Of a stretch of DNA of 64,000 bases, positions 39,101 through 51,238 are shown piece by piece (the stretch's first letter is position 1; each line of letters opens with the position of its first letter). A model generated the notes under the pieces. It saw only the letters and a list, made by a program, of their open reading frames with translations, searched no databases and had not been told where the DNA came from. The stretch is from Piper betle (Eukaryota > Streptophyta > Magnoliopsida > Piperales > Piperaceae). The stretch lies in contig JAURVB010014400.1 of the NCBI GenBank assembly GCA_033002965.1, forward strand, positions 1 through 64,000, written 5' to 3'. The translations under genes and the position numbers were made by a program.

Positions 39101-39838
39101 GTCCCATAAGTTTGTTGATGACAACACTTCCAAACTTGGGTGGCGACCTTTAATTTCTTTCTTATTTTAAAAAAAATAGATATCACAGATTGGAAGGAAT
39201 AAAATGTTTCATGATCCTGTGATAAAGCTCTTTGCCCAATAATATCTTAGTTTTTTCTTAATATTGACTATTGAACTGCTCATTTGATGCTGTCGCCTAT
39301 GGTAGATATTTGTGTTGCTTTTTCCACTCTCTTGACTGATTTATTTTGCGATCGAATTCCAGGTGCCTTTGGAGGGATTCAGTGCACTTCAAGGAATCGC
39401 TGGTTCACAACGCTTCCAAATTCATAAAGCATATGGTAGTGCTAATCATCTGCCGTCTGCTCACACATGGTACACACTATTTGCTTCCTCGATTTAGTCC
39501 TACCTTTTTTTTCCTCAGTAGCAGATCTAATTTGTTGGCTATTGTAGTTGTACTTGGAGTAGTTTGTTGAAACAAAACCTTTTTTGTTCTTGACATTTTA
39601 GTTACTGATAATTCTCCTGATAATTTGATGTTACATGTACCAATGCATATCTCTTAACTTTGGAAAACTGATAATTACATGATGCTGGATTTCTGCATTT
39701 CTTCTGACATTCGTTCTTGTCCTTGACAACTGCAGTTTTAATCAGCTGGATCTTCCAGAATATCCTTCCAAAGAGCAACTTCAAGAGAGATTACTCATGG
39801 CCATTCATGAAGGCGGTGAAGGATTTGGTTTTGGTTGA
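24119..39838 (+). CDS. UPL1: HECT-type E3 ubiquitin ligase, UPL1/UPL2 class, with several frame breaks
   Basis: Very large ligase that receives ubiquitin on a HECT cysteine and passes it to substrates. Exons: 24119-24214, 26228-26323, 26407-26613, 26865-33280, 33377-34572, 34658-34957, 35036-35244, 35713-35975, 36080-36324, 36784-37899, 37978-38124, 38210-38290, 38365-38590, 38673-38812, 39363-39469, 39736-39838; about 10.95 kb, near 3,650 residues, the usual UPL1/2 size. In order: armadillo-like N-terminus ([16 protein letters not shown]), UBA ([18 protein letters not shown], about 30356), UIM ([15 protein letters not shown]), an acidic stretch (32830-33030), ubiquitin-binding motifs ([34 protein letters not shown]), then HECT ([20 protein letters not shown] to GEGFGFG). 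The catalytic Cys in SAHTCFNQ has its codon split TG|T between the last two exons. Frame breaks lie near 27222, 27443, 28650, 28786, 35178, 36947, 37040 and 37245, yet homology continues across each and the 4.5-kb stretch 28.79-33.28 kb is open. I favour consensus errors over a dead gene. A 5' leader intron probably ends at 24074. Confidence 0.93.
24260..25860 (+). repeat. Degenerate tandem repeat array filling UPL intron 1
   Basis: The 2-kb first coding intron is built from many diverged copies of a module with ATCAATGGTGGT, GTTGAAATTGGCC(C)T, ATTGAACTTGTTTGTTGG and TTGATCAAGCTGTGAG. ATCAATGGTGGT-like cores occur near 24279, 24368, 24510, 24767, 24929, 25098, 25134, 25444, 25554 and 25671. 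Spacing alternates irregularly between about 40 and 150 bases, so copy boundaries are blurred. Confidence 0.7.
33912..34315 (+). repeat. In-frame 201-bp tandem duplication within the UPL coding region
   Basis: Two consecutive 67-codon units start at [13 protein letters not shown] (about 33915) and [13 protein letters not shown] (about 34116). Both continue with [13 protein letters not shown] / [27 protein letters not shown] / [14 protein letters not shown], a REV motif, and a DPAFFES / DPTFLEA ubiquitin-binding-motif-like end. The first unit's end is degenerate, the second is followed by a good UBM. Confidence 0.75.
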
Positions 39839-40950
39839 GCTAATTTTGCGTTAGCCAGGGTGTAAAATGTCTTTCATTCTTGTAGATAACTTTTAACAAA
39901 TACAAATGACAGAGAAAATAGGAAATTGGGAAAAGGGTAAAGCTTGGTTAGGGTTTATATTATTACTGTATAGTCGATTCTTGCTGCTGCAATTGCTAGG
40001 CAGTTTTGGTTTTGCCGGCGACGCCTTTCCTCATTTACTTTCTTTTTTTGCAGTAGCTAAAAAGCTGCTGCTATACTTGTATATATGTAGAAGACCAAGA
40101 TTTGTATAGAAATGGTGAATCGATTAGTCCCCTTTTTGTTCCAAGCAATAGTGAATAGATTAGTTGTGCCAGGCGCATTTTGTTGAACTTGACTTGAATC
40201 TTCTATAAACTTTAGTGGTTATTGTCTTAATGATCTTCATGTACATACATGGGATAAAGAGAACAACTTTGCATGCAAGAGCCGGTTTTTGTTAGCATGA
40301 AATGGAGTGAATGAAGTGTAAAATTTGAGAGGATAAAAAATTTCGGGATTTTGCTGGACACGAAATTAAATGTTCTTGATGGAAATTATGATTTTCGTGT
40401 GAAGCCCACGAATAATATTTGCAAAAAGCAAACTTTTATTGGAGATGTGAGAAAGTGATGTGAATTTTCTTTATTCAAGCATGTGATACATACAGATTTT
40501 TATTTCGCAAAACGGGAAAAAAATTGTTTTCTTGCCTAGCTATTATCCGAAGTAGTTTTTAAAATTTATTTTTGTTTTGGATATAGGACGGTTAGTGATA
40601 AAAAAAGGCATTCATGAAAGTTTTGTATTTATAATCACCTGAATTTTAGAAGAGAAGATTTATGAAAACAAGTCATCACTATATTTTAGTCTTATGATGT
40701 GGTGAACAATAATCTCAAATCCCTCAATTACCATCCTAAGTTCGAGCCCTAATTTCCTTATGGCAGTTGATTCTTCCTTAATTTGGATGACCTTTATTTT
40801 GAAATTATACAATTTTTAACTGAGTAAAAAAGTACATATATTTGAATTTTTTTAAATAATACTTTGGGTCGTGGTATTTTAGTTTTTTTATGTTCTTAAG
40901 TTTTTTGTCATTTTATTAAATATTTAAATATTTTATTTTTTAGTGACCAA
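39839..40950. other. UPL 3' flank and spacer, no gene seen
   Basis: AT-rich. The first 400 bases are probably the UPL 3' untranslated region. A TATATTTATATAAAA string at about 40956-40970 may be the TATA region of the next gene. Confidence 0.45.
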
Positions 40951-41168
40951 TAAGTATATTTATATAAAATCTTGTGGTTAAAAAATAAATTATGCATTTA
41001 TTTTTCATTGGTGAAAAAAACAGAGGAAGAGGGAGAGATGGTGATGGGTGGGAGGAGCACTTCATCTCTTTGCCTCCCCTTTTGACTCCAATTCTCCCCA
41101 TCACCAACACCACCAAACCCACTTCACTTTTCCTCTTCAATCCATCCTTCCCTAAACCCTCCCTATCC

Positions 41169-44100
41169 ATGGAAAGATCCAACCTTTCTTGCCTCCCTCC
41201 TTCCCAATCCCTCCAATTCCGTGGCCAGGACTCCGAAGCTGCCGGGGATGACGCCGGTCTGCCCCTCTACGGCCCCGCAACGTCTCGCCGGAGCTGCTGC
41301 GCGAGATGGTGTCGGATGCGCTGGTGTACTGCTCCCTTCATGGGATTGTCGTTGGTGATCGAAACAATCCGGTATTGCTTTCGTGTTTTTTTCTGTGCTG
41401 ATTTTGGTTATGGTTGTTGATTTTTGTTGATCATGTCGGATGTGGTGGGGTGTAGTGTTTGATTGTCTTTTGTTGATCATGTTGGATGTGGGGAGGAGTA
41501 GTGTTGAATTTTTTTCTGTTTTTTGTTTTTTGTTGATTGATCATGTTGAATGCAGTGAGAAGTAGTGTTGAATGTCGTGAGAAGTTGTGTTGAAGGTGTT
41601 TTTGTGGATCACGGAGAATGCGGTGAGAAGTGGTGTTGAATGTCATTACAACAAAAATGGGTAGAAGTGAGTTGTGAATGGTTTGTGATGAAATTTTGGA
41701 AGCTTAAAAAATATTACTTGGAAGAGAAGGTTGATCAAGTGGGAAGTTTGCCTGATCGAATTTTCCTTTTCCGGTGAAAACAGCGGTGCACATCTTACAT
41801 GTTGGGAAGACTTGTGTAGCAAAGTGGCTGCTTATAGTGGAAAGTGAGACACAGGGAGAATGAAACCTCAAGAGAAGCTCAATGGGCATATAAAATTTAT
41901 TGCTAAAGTTGGTGTCTATGTTCTTTTGCAAGTTTATTTGCAGGTTCCTGAGCGCAATCACACCTTTTTCTAATAATATATATGTGTTAGAAATGGTTGT
42001 GCCAATTTGATGAGATTTTTGTTTGTTGCAACTTAATGGGAATTCTGATGTGCTTTTTATTTGACGGGCAGAAATCTGGAGTTGTTCCTGGTGTTGGTCT
42101 GGTTCATGCACCAATTTCGCTGCTCCCCGTGCATTTCCCCAAAAGCCACTGGAAACAAGCATGTGAGCTGGCTCCCATTTTTAATGAGCTTGTCGATCGT
42201 GTGAGCTTGGATGCCAAGTTTTTGCAAGATTCTTTGTCTAGGTTCTCTCCTTTTGTAAATTCCATTTCTTAATTAAATAAAAGAGGTAGAATTCTATTTG
42301 TATGATGAATTCTTTATTGGTATGCATTGTAACTTTCTCACTAATTTTATTGTGCTTTCTGTTTCTGATTGAAGTGACTATATGTAGTGTTCAATTTTCT
42401 TTTAGTGCTTTACATCTGATTAAAATTCATTAAAACAAGTGTGATGTCTGATAACTCAGACGTGTTATGTTCTCTTGGTTGCTCTTCCTGCAGAACAAAG
42501 AAAGTTGATACTTTCACCAGTAGACTCTTAGATATCCATTCCAAGATGCTTGACATCAATAAAAAGGAGGTGATGCTATTTAAAGTTTCTATCTTTTGTT
42601 TTCTGTAATAACTATACAAATAAAGGAAAGGTTTATAGCTTTGCCGTCTTCTGCTTTTTCTTAAGCTAGTAGTTAGAGCTAACGTAAGTGAGAGGCCTTG
42701 TTGGCATATCCATGGAATGGGGGATAATGAGTTTGGGGTAAGTACAGGTGGTGATGATCTAAATTGGTTAGTATAGAATGAAACCTCTGTTTTTTATGAG
42801 AAACAATAGGTTATTTTGGACTTAGAAACATTAACCAGACCAAAAAGAATCTGTCTACAGATTACTGGCTCTGTTGGAAAGCTGAAAAATAGGATGAAGT
42901 GCAGATAAAAAGCTAATCATGGAAAGAAAGAAAGAGTGATGTAATAAAGGGAATGAATCTATGTTTGAGAGGGAGGTGACAAAAAAATTGGTCTAGGGAT
43001 TAAATAAAGTTGAGAATGGAGCATATTCAAATAAATAGTGGAAGAGTTGGTTAAGAAGTCTGAGTGATTGGTTGTGCTTTTGAGAAGCTTATGCAACTTT
43101 GAACTTCAAAATTTAAAATTTAGTGCTATGATGGTTGATGCCAAGTTTAAATTATTTGAAATGTTAGCATTTGGTTTCTTACTCTGTTTATCACATCAGT
43201 GTCAAGGAAAAATCTGTTTCCATACAATATTTATGGGCATTGGACAAATATGTTTATGCTTGTAGTTCATCCAGATAAATCCTTTTGTTTGAGTGGTTGC
43301 TTGATATCATTGTTATTGCTTCTTAGGAAATACGTCTGGGTTTGCATCGATCAGACTATATGCTTGATTCTGAGACCAAAAAACTGCTTCAAATTGAGCT
43401 CAATACAATTTCATCTTCATTTCCGGGTCTTAGCTGTCGTGTGACTCAACTTCACAGGTTAAACTTTAAAATGTGTACAAAATATTGATGCTCTTCTGTC
43501 AGGTTCTTCATGTACAGTGTAATATTTATTGAAGTTGAAAGTGGTAACCGGGTTGTTCCTCATGCAGGAACCTTCTTGATCATCATTTCAAGTCACTGGA
43601 ACTGGACCCGGCTAGAATACCAGAAAATTTGGCCGTTGATAAATATGCTGAAGTAATAGCAAAGGCTTTTAATGAGTACAATAATAGCAGGTGATAGGGA
43701 AACTTGAATGCTTTTACTGTGTTATTCTTTGTGCGACTTCTAATTTGGACATTTGTTTAACATGTAATGACAGTGCAGTGGTTATGGTTGTTGTTCAACC
43801 AGAAGAGCGTAACATGTATGATCAACATTGGCTTTGTGTAAGATTGAGGGAAAGATATCCTTTGTATGTTCTTTAACTCATTGGATTTGGTATAATTTTT
43901 TCTGGATTGATGTCTGACAATATTTGATAATCAAATGTACGTTGGTTAAGTTATTGAGATCTAATGACGGAACTTTTAACCTTGGACCTCTATTGTGATT
44001 TTCTTTCATTTCAAATAGATTATATTGCATGTGTACTTTATTATAGCAATCATCAATAGGAAGAAATTCCATGTCACGACTTTGGTGGATAAGATATTTC

Positions 44101-46010
44101 TGAGATTTTGATAATGCTGTGAAAATAATGTTCTTGAGGAGGTGAAATGCCCAGATCATAAGTTGTAAATTGTTCAATGATTCTTTGAGATTTCTGGTGA
44201 TATTTTTCCTTAGCTTTGATTACACACAATGTGACGACCATCAGAAAAACCTTGGCAGAAATAGATGCAGAAGGCAGGCTTTTGCCTGACAGGTCACTTC
44301 AAGTGTATGGAATAATTTATCTGGAGCTTTTCATTTTTCATATTATTATAGGCATGATTAGTTAGCTGGCCACTTTTGTACTACTTTGTTTATCACAGAA
44401 ACAAACACACAGTTGCAGTTGTCTATTTCAGAGCTGGATATTCTCCAAATGATTATCCTTCAGAAGCAGTATGTACTTATGTACAACTCTAAATTGTTTG
44501 CTACTTGATTTTTTTGCTTCTTGAGCTGACTATATACTATAGGCACTAGTTAACACTATTGATCAATCAGCATATTGGAAATGTGAAGCTGAATGTCTAG
44601 AAAAAATGACACATTTTGTTCAGAAATATTGACTATTCTGTGAATATGTATGGCAAGGGTTTACATCTTGGATCTTGGGGTCATTTCATGATCCCCATTT
44701 AGATGATATCTTGGCAAATTTCCAAGATCTTGTTGGTATTCTTAAAGAAAAAAGTGGAAAAATAACAAAGTTACATTGTGAGACCGAGATATTAGCATCA
44801 ACACTTTTGAGACCAATATCATGGTAGCAATATGAGGCTTGTTATGTGTGCCATTTGTAGGATATCATTTGCTTATACACTATTTTGAATATGGTGATTA
44901 TACTTATTATGTGACATAGGAGTGGAGAGCTAGATTGCTGATGGAACAATCCTCAGCTATAAAGAGTCCATCTATTTCTTACCATTTAGTGGGTACAAAG
45001 AAGATTCAACAGGAGCTTGCAAAGCCGACTGTGCTTGAGAGGTGAGAGCTAACTCCATTGAAGTGCTCCATATCAATCTTGCATCAATCTTGCTTGAAAA
45101 AGGCTTCATTGAGGCTTTTAGTTTGTCTTTTCAAAATTTGACTTGGAAATCAGAGACTCGATTGATGGCAACTGCTGGTGATTGGAGTTTGAGCCCAGGG
45201 GCTGTCTACGAGTCACTGTTGTATCTTTAGAGGGATTGAAATTTTTAGGAACAAATGAATGAAAGGAAAAGGCAATATAAGTTTTTTTCACCCTGAATGC
45301 ATACATGTTAATTGGTCATATCTTTGTCAATGTAGGTTTTCATTTTGAGATTCATAATCACTATGAAAATTGATGCATTGTTTTGGCAATAATCAGATTC
45401 CTCGACAAGGATGATGCTGCAAAGATTAGAGAAAGTTTTGCTGGATTGTGGAGTTTGGATGAAATGGATGCCATTAAAGCAGCAATGGAGAAACCTGACT
45501 TATTTGTTCTCAAACCACAAAGAGAAGGGGAGGTTTACATCCCAACTCTTAACAAAACCAGCTTTTTGATTTTTTTCTATTAATTTTCTGATGCTGGCTA
45601 TTATCTGGACTTCAGGAAATAACATCTATGGAGAAAATGTGAGGGAAACTCTCATTAGACTACAGAAGGAAGGCAGTGAAGGGCTTGCAGCATTTATCCT
45701 CATGCAGAGAATATTCCCCAAAACTTCTCTAGCTTATATGATCCGGGATGGCATTTGTTACGAAGAACAGGCAATTTCAGAGCTTGGAACCTATGGTGCT
45801 TATCTAAGGTGATGAAATACTCAAAGAACTTGTTTTACTGTTTATATTTCAAAATACTTTGTCCTCAAGCATCTGTTATTGACTAGGAACAAAGACAAGG
45901 TGATTGTCAATGACCATTGTGGTCATTTGATGAGAACTAAGGTTTCTTCTTCAAATGAGGGTGGCGTGGCAGCAGGATTTGCCGTTTTGGATGGAATTTA
46001 CCTGATCTAA
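41169..46010 (+). CDS. GSH2: Glutathione synthetase, 12 exons, two frame breaks
   Basis: Joins gamma-glutamylcysteine and glycine with ATP, the last step of glutathione synthesis, in cytosol and plastids. Exons: 41169-41371, 42072-42241, 42494-42569, 43327-43457, 43568-43690, 43774-43854, 44224-44304, 44399-44468, 44920-45041, 45397-45532, 45616-45808, 45887-46010. Family phrases: [130 protein letters not shown]-type [46 protein letters not shown]. One base seems missing at 41277-41279 (GPA|NVSPELL) and one in the G-run 45527-45530 inside the glycine-rich ATP loop (REGGGNN expected). With both restored the length is 503 residues. Intron 6 is AT-AC. Translation start is uncertain: the frame is open upstream and may hide a plastid targeting peptide. 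Confidence 0.94.
43855..44223 (+). other. U12-type (AT-AC) intron of glutathione synthetase
   Basis: The intron starts ATATCCTTTG, matching the U12 donor consensus (A/G)TATCCTTT, and ends TTAC. TTCCTTAGC (44207-44214) matches the U12 branch-site consensus TTCCTTRAC in all but one base, and its A at 44212 is 11 bases from the acceptor. Splicing gives [13 protein letters not shown] with the correct phase (AG|A), matching plant glutathione synthetase. No usable GT-AG pair gives this join. Confidence 0.85.
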
Positions 46011-46922
46011 TGAAATCACTAGGTCTGTGGTTTGAGAACTCAGTGAATTCCAGTTCCATTTTACCTGTACAATTACAGGAAATTGACGTGTTTTTTTTCG
46101 GTTACTTTCCCAACCTAACACATAAGAGGCATGAGGTCCCTTCACCATCATTCAAATTGTGGTTTTCATTGAAGCATTTTCACCTGTATTTGTGTGTTTG
46201 ATTGTTCATAATAGGAGGTTTTAGGAAGGTCCTGTTCGTCAAAGAAAGAATGGGCATCAATTCTTCACCCTTTTACTATTGTGTTGTTCATTACTAATTT
46301 ATCTTTCTTCATGCCATAAACTATTTATGAAAGACCTACTACAGGCCAATCTTGTGACACTAGAGAACGAAAGCTTAATAAGATTTTTAGAGAAAAATTA
46401 TCGAACATATTTTATTCTTGGTAGATTTTTGTCCAAGATATGCATTTTGTTGTTTGTATTGTTCCATATTCAGTGCTATCTACTGATGTGCAGTTTTGGG
46501 CCTTGAAAGGGAAAAAGATTTGCAGTTTTAACATGATCGTCAATACTTACCTTGTAATAGACAAGAGGGCTTGATTGTTCATAAAAAATATATCGATATA
46601 ATTGTTCATTGATGTGAATGAGTGACACCATCTTTTGAAAGTTTATAAAAAATTTCTGAAAGACTTGACAAGATACCTAGATGTTGCCAACACATCTGGT
46701 TAGAGGCAATTGGTGTCATCTCCTTTCTTTGTTTGTGGTAGCTATGGGCATGCTGCTAGCAGACAAAGGAATAGTCCTATAACAATAGGCCAACAAATTT
46801 TATAAGAAATATGATGGGGAACCTGCTGTCTTTTGTTTGGTGAAACTAACAAAGTTTTCTATTAAAGTTGCAAATCATTAAATATATGCTGTATGCAGAT
46901 TTATTCATCTGGGTGTGAAATA
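46011..46922. other. Spacer between GSH2 and the F-box gene
   Basis: GSH2 3' untranslated region followed by AT-rich DNA. An AAATATATGC string near 46878-46887 may be the core promoter of the F-box gene. No other gene seen. Confidence 0.4.
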
Positions 46923-48164
46923 ATGGAGATAGAGAGCTCCTTCGTTCCATCGAAGGTAGTATGCAGCTCCGAGGATGGTTTGTTCGGTCTAGGCCATGAC
47001 ATTGCTCTTGAAATCCTCTACAGATTGCCTCTCAAATCTCTCTTTCGGTTCAAATGCGTGTGCAAGAGATGGCTTGAAACCATATCCGGACCTTGTTTTG
47101 CCCAAGGGTTTCAAGGCCACCATTCCAGATCTGAATCCTCGCCAGCACTAACTGGCTTCTTCTACCAAATTCGCTGCTCTTCGTTTGCCGATTCATCGTT
47201 GTCCGTCTGGAACAAAGTGCAATTTGTATCCTTCACCGGCGACAATCCATCAACTTTTTTCTCCATTCCACAACTCGGTTTTGAAAAGCTTAGCAACCAT
47301 CACATTGTTTTGATAGATTCTCACCATGAACTCCTCCTATGCTTTGATATAGAAGCTCCAACAGCCAACTTCTTTGTCTGCAATCCAATCGCCAAAAAGT
47401 GGGTTTCTCTGCCCCAGCCTCCCAAAGCTTCTCACACCAGAGCTGCAGCCAAATTGGTATGCCATGAAGATCATTTCTCAGTTGTTAGATTTATATTCCC
47501 AAATGAAGTCTCAAACACATTGGAGATTGAAATATTCTCCTCCAAGATCAATGATTGGAAACAAACACCCCATGTCAATTCAAGGGCCATCTTTACCCCT
47601 ACACCTCGCAGCCATACCTTGGTTGGATCAACAATATATTGGATCATGGGAATGTCAACAATAGCAGGGTATGACACACAGTTAGAACAGCTCCATTTCA
47701 TAGGCTTGCCCACGTACAGTGGATGGCTCAAGACTGGTCGCTTACTCTCGGGAGGTGATTCTCTAATCTACTCAGAAAGAAGTGCAAATATTTTCCGAAT
47801 GTGGGTACGCGTCGATGGCGGTCAGTGGACGGCGAAACATAGCTGCAGCATATCTATGTTGTTTCAGAGTCATGAAGTAGTTTTCAACAGGGTGAAGGAA
47901 TTGTGCAGAGAGGCTCAATCCAATTCACACTTCTATGAGTGGCCTTTCTTCCCTTTGGCATTTGCTCAGAAAGATGGGGAGGAGATTTTGATTGTCGAAG
48001 TGCCAGGGATGATTGTGTCGTATAATCTGGACAAGGCAAGGCTAGATGTGATTCAGTATCATGAAGAACTGAGGCAACTACATGAAACCATGGCACAGAC
48101 TATCCTCAAATCATATTCTTTGACATGTTGGCCAAAACCAATTCCTTCCACTGCTAGATGCTAG
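46923..48164 (+). CDS. F-box protein
   Basis: F-box proteins are substrate receptors of SCF (Skp1-Cullin-F-box) ubiquitin ligases. The intronless frame has 413 codons from MEIESSFVPSK (46923); it is open to another Met at 46893, ten codons earlier, but the TATA-like string just before makes the downstream start likelier. The F-box is DIALEILYRLPLKSLFRFKC then VCKRWLETISGP, at about residues 28-60. The rest resembles the plant F-box-associated beta-propeller type: ELLLCFDIEAPTANFFVCNP, IAKKWVSLP, LEIEIFSSKINDWKQ, STIYWIMGMSTIAGYD. The substrate is unknown. The frame is intact. Confidence 0.9.
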   Translation: MEIESSFVPSKVVCSSEDGLFGLGHDIALEILYRLPLKSLFRFKCVCKRWLETISGPCFAQGFQGHHSRSESSPALTGFFYQIRCSSFADSSLSVWNKVQFVSFTGDNPSTFFSIPQLGFEKLSNHHIVLIDSHHELLLCFDIEAPTANFFVCNPIAKKWVSLPQPPKASHTRAAAKLVCHEDHFSVVRFIFPNEVSNTLEIEIFSSKINDWKQTPHVNSRAIFTPTPRSHTLVGSTIYWIMGMSTIAGYDTQLEQLHFIGLPTYSGWLKTGRLLSGGDSLIYSERSANIFRMWVRVDGGQWTAKHSCSISMLFQSHEVVFNRVKELCREAQSNSHFYEWPFFPLAFAQKDGEEILIVEVPGMIVSYNLDKARLDVIQYHEELRQLHETMAQTILKSYSLTCWPKPIPSTARC

Positions 48165-48719
48165 AGAGAGTTGAGTGGTTCATATAAGATCAAAATTTGT
48201 CACCAAAAAAATTTATTTTTTTCCTTTGTTATTTGTTCTTAAGTGTTGTGTTTCAAGTCATAGAAATTAACAACTTCAAAATTTTTCATGAATCCTTTTT
48301 CGTCATAACGCCAGCTTTCTTACATTGCCTGTATTTCATGAAATTAAAATGTAGAGGACGTAAACCCTTTATTTTCGAAAATTGCCAAAAAAAAATTTTA
48401 AAAAAATTAAACTCGTATTTGTTTTTTATATGCCAAATTAAGGTCAAATTAGCTAACTGTTAAACTATACAAGGGCTTTTTAAATAAAGGCGATCTACAC
48501 GTGTTGAATTAAATCCTTCATTTCTTATTGTTCTATCTTTGTTAAGTGTTTAAAATATATAATATTTTCCCATGTTTTTAATATGATTTTGTACTTTTCG
48601 GATATAAACATTATTAATTAAGTAATATTTTACTTTATTTTTTAGTTAATTAATATTTTATTATATATGCTTAATTTTGATGTTTTAATGCAAAAAAGAT
48701 GAATAAATTAAGCTTTGGA

Positions 48720-49690
48720 ATTGATTGGTCATGACACTTGGTGCCACCCAATGGCTACAATTCATGGTGTTCAATGGAGTCGAATAGTTGGAAACTTGAA
48801 GGGACATTATAATTAATTAGACTATGTCGATTTGTGAACACCCTCTTCGAATTCTTATATCTCCACTTCTATATAAAGGGGTGGTCATTTGTTGTTATCA
48901 TATCTCATCTCTTGGCTTCGGAGTGTAGTGAAAGTAGTAGTTTTAGTTTTTGTAATTTCTTTCTCTTTTATAATAAAAATTAGTTTCTTTTTTATAATAT
49001 TTTCTATTTTTATTATGGAGTAGTCTCTTATTTTCGTTCTAGAGAAGAATGGAACTTAACATGATTTAATTGAATTTATTTCAAGCTTTTACTCTTTTAT
49101 TCAATCGTATTGTTTGAATTATCATATTCTTAATGCTAAGAATAGATTGATCACCTATTTCTTAGATCATGAGGTTTAATTAGATTTCGGGAGAAATTAA
49201 TTAGATTAGTCATTGATAGTTCATTATACGACGAGTCTTTTGACTTGTTTGTCGTTGTGGTCGGAAGATACACAACACCGTATGCGGTTGTAAGGCAATT
49301 CTTAATGCGTTATTTTGTTGATTAATCAATTATCACCAGGAGGTAGAAATTGAGGCAAAATAATAGAAGCATGAAGGAGCGGGAGCCACAATGTCATATA
49401 ATTATCCTAGATCAACAATCCGAGGGAATAAAAGATAAGAGTAAGATATGATGAAGATTAAATTCATATTAAGGGAAATTTGACTCTAGAACGAGTTTTA
49501 TAATTTTAACTTCGCTATTTATTTAAGTTAGTATTTAGATTCCGTTAAGTTAATTATTTCTGTTTTGTTCTTAATTTTATTTTCTTTAATTAATTTAAGG
49601 AAATTCATCTCTCTGTGGGAACGATACTCTAATTTATCATCATACTACTTGTTTCGACCGTGTATACTTGCATGTTATTGAAAATAGTCT
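48720..49690. mobile_element. Possible LTR-retrotransposon-derived non-coding segment
   Basis: A promoter-like TATATAAAGG at 48881 is followed by a pyrimidine/T-rich leader. Near 49613-49680 there is CTGTGGGAACGATACTC with CGTGTATACTTGCATG, a phrase I associate with plant LTR-retrotransposon untranslated regions. There is no gag or pol frame, and I did not find paired LTR ends or target duplications. Limits are approximate. Confidence 0.3.
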
Positions 49691-51230
49691 AACAATCTTA
49701 ACCCTCAAAAAACATAAGGAACAAAAATTTGGACCATGGATGTGAGGCTCATCACAAATACAAAACAGCCATACATTTTTATATAATATTTATGAATACC
49801 ATAAAATACATTTTCATCAAATTGATTACATTCTAATAAATAGAATTAAACATATACATGTTAAGTATAATTCTTTACATACAATATCGAGCTTTCAGTC
49901 GAGTCTAGTTGAACAAACATCGTCAAACTTATCTTTCTTGGTCAAATCATATTTGAGTTGGTTCGAGTTAAATGCTGAAATGCACTAATAATTCGACTTA
50001 GAGCATTGCCAAATTGAAGCTCATGGAGCAATAAACAAGTACCTTATTAAGCATATTACCTATCAACTATATATGATCATAGATCATGAAGGATGATTTT
50101 AGGTCATATAACATGTTAATCAACCCTACAGAGTTGGACGCGTTCATATAATTGATTTTTTTTTCACTCGTTGAATTGGTGCAATTAAAACAAAACGTGA
50201 AGTGTAACTGAAACTACTTCCAAAGAGCTCCCAAAACCATTAATGGTGTCTCAAAGCCTTGAATAAAGAATGCAAACCCCATTGTTTTTTACCTGGCTTG
50301 GTCTTCTCCTTCCTACACTTGTAATTTGTTTCCTTGTTAGCAGAGAAACTGCTCTGGACATGACGTGTTGAAATGGGTTGAAGCCGTTTGTAAAGAGTCC
50401 AAAAGAGGTGACAAAGAGCAGCAATGAGAGGGAGGGGCCGGCATTTCCCCCACTGCCTTGATTTGTTTGCAGTTATGAACAATTTCGTTGAAGGAATATA
50501 TCTTCGTGCAGATTCTTCCAAAAAAGCCAAAGCCCAGAAACCATAACTGTTGTATGTTACTGTGCACCACTAAAAGTGTGATGGAGGGAGAGTTTCTTGA
50601 ATCTAAACAGGTGTGTAACTGTTTCAGTTTTTCTTCTTCCTCGGTTTCCTTGTACAAAGGCGAATATGGTAATTGTACTTTCTTTTCCTAGGGTTTTAGA
50701 TGTAGTGGGTTCTCTTATAATTTTTTTCAATAATATTAATAGGTTTCGGGTATAGAATTAAAGATTTCTTTAAAAATAATTTTTTTCATCATATATAATA
50801 GATGATGAACTTATAAGGATTCTTTATTATCATGGGACTTAATATAGAGAGAACATCTTTTACCTCACCTAATTTTGAAATTAGTAAATGGTAATACACC
50901 AAGCTTTGCTCAGGTTTGACTGGATTAGTAGTCAGCTCAAAAACAATATACAATAACAATAACTCATTCATTCATAGAAAAAAATTACAATTATTTTTTG
51001 TATAGTTTCACAATATTGTAAACATCTTAATGACTGTATTAAACAAGGAAGAAAAAAAATTGTGTGTTTGGAAATCTTTTAATTTTATAGAGTTCAAACA
51101 TTCCCCCAACTCCCCCCCCCACATGAAGCCAATTAAGTTACTTGAAAGAGTGCGATGTAAGTTAATGTTACTGAAATACAAGGGGCAAGAGGTAATGCTT
51201 AGCTAATTTCTGGTTGTGAGGTGTCTCAAG
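49691..51230. other. Intergenic region, one doubtful small minus-strand frame
   Basis: Mostly AT-rich. A 96-codon minus-strand frame (50530-50240, starting MAFLEESARRYIPSTK) lies in less AT-rich DNA; it has no motif I know and overlaps another open frame, so I do not call it a gene. A CTCGA-type motif patch near 49888-49975 resembles the ends of the hAT-like element. Confidence 0.35.
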
Positions 51231-51238
51231 ACATTGAC

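Noticed and set aside
50240..50657. Two overlapping minus-strand frames of about 100 codons
   Set aside because: No motif, no clear promoter, and two competing frames; too weak to call a gene.
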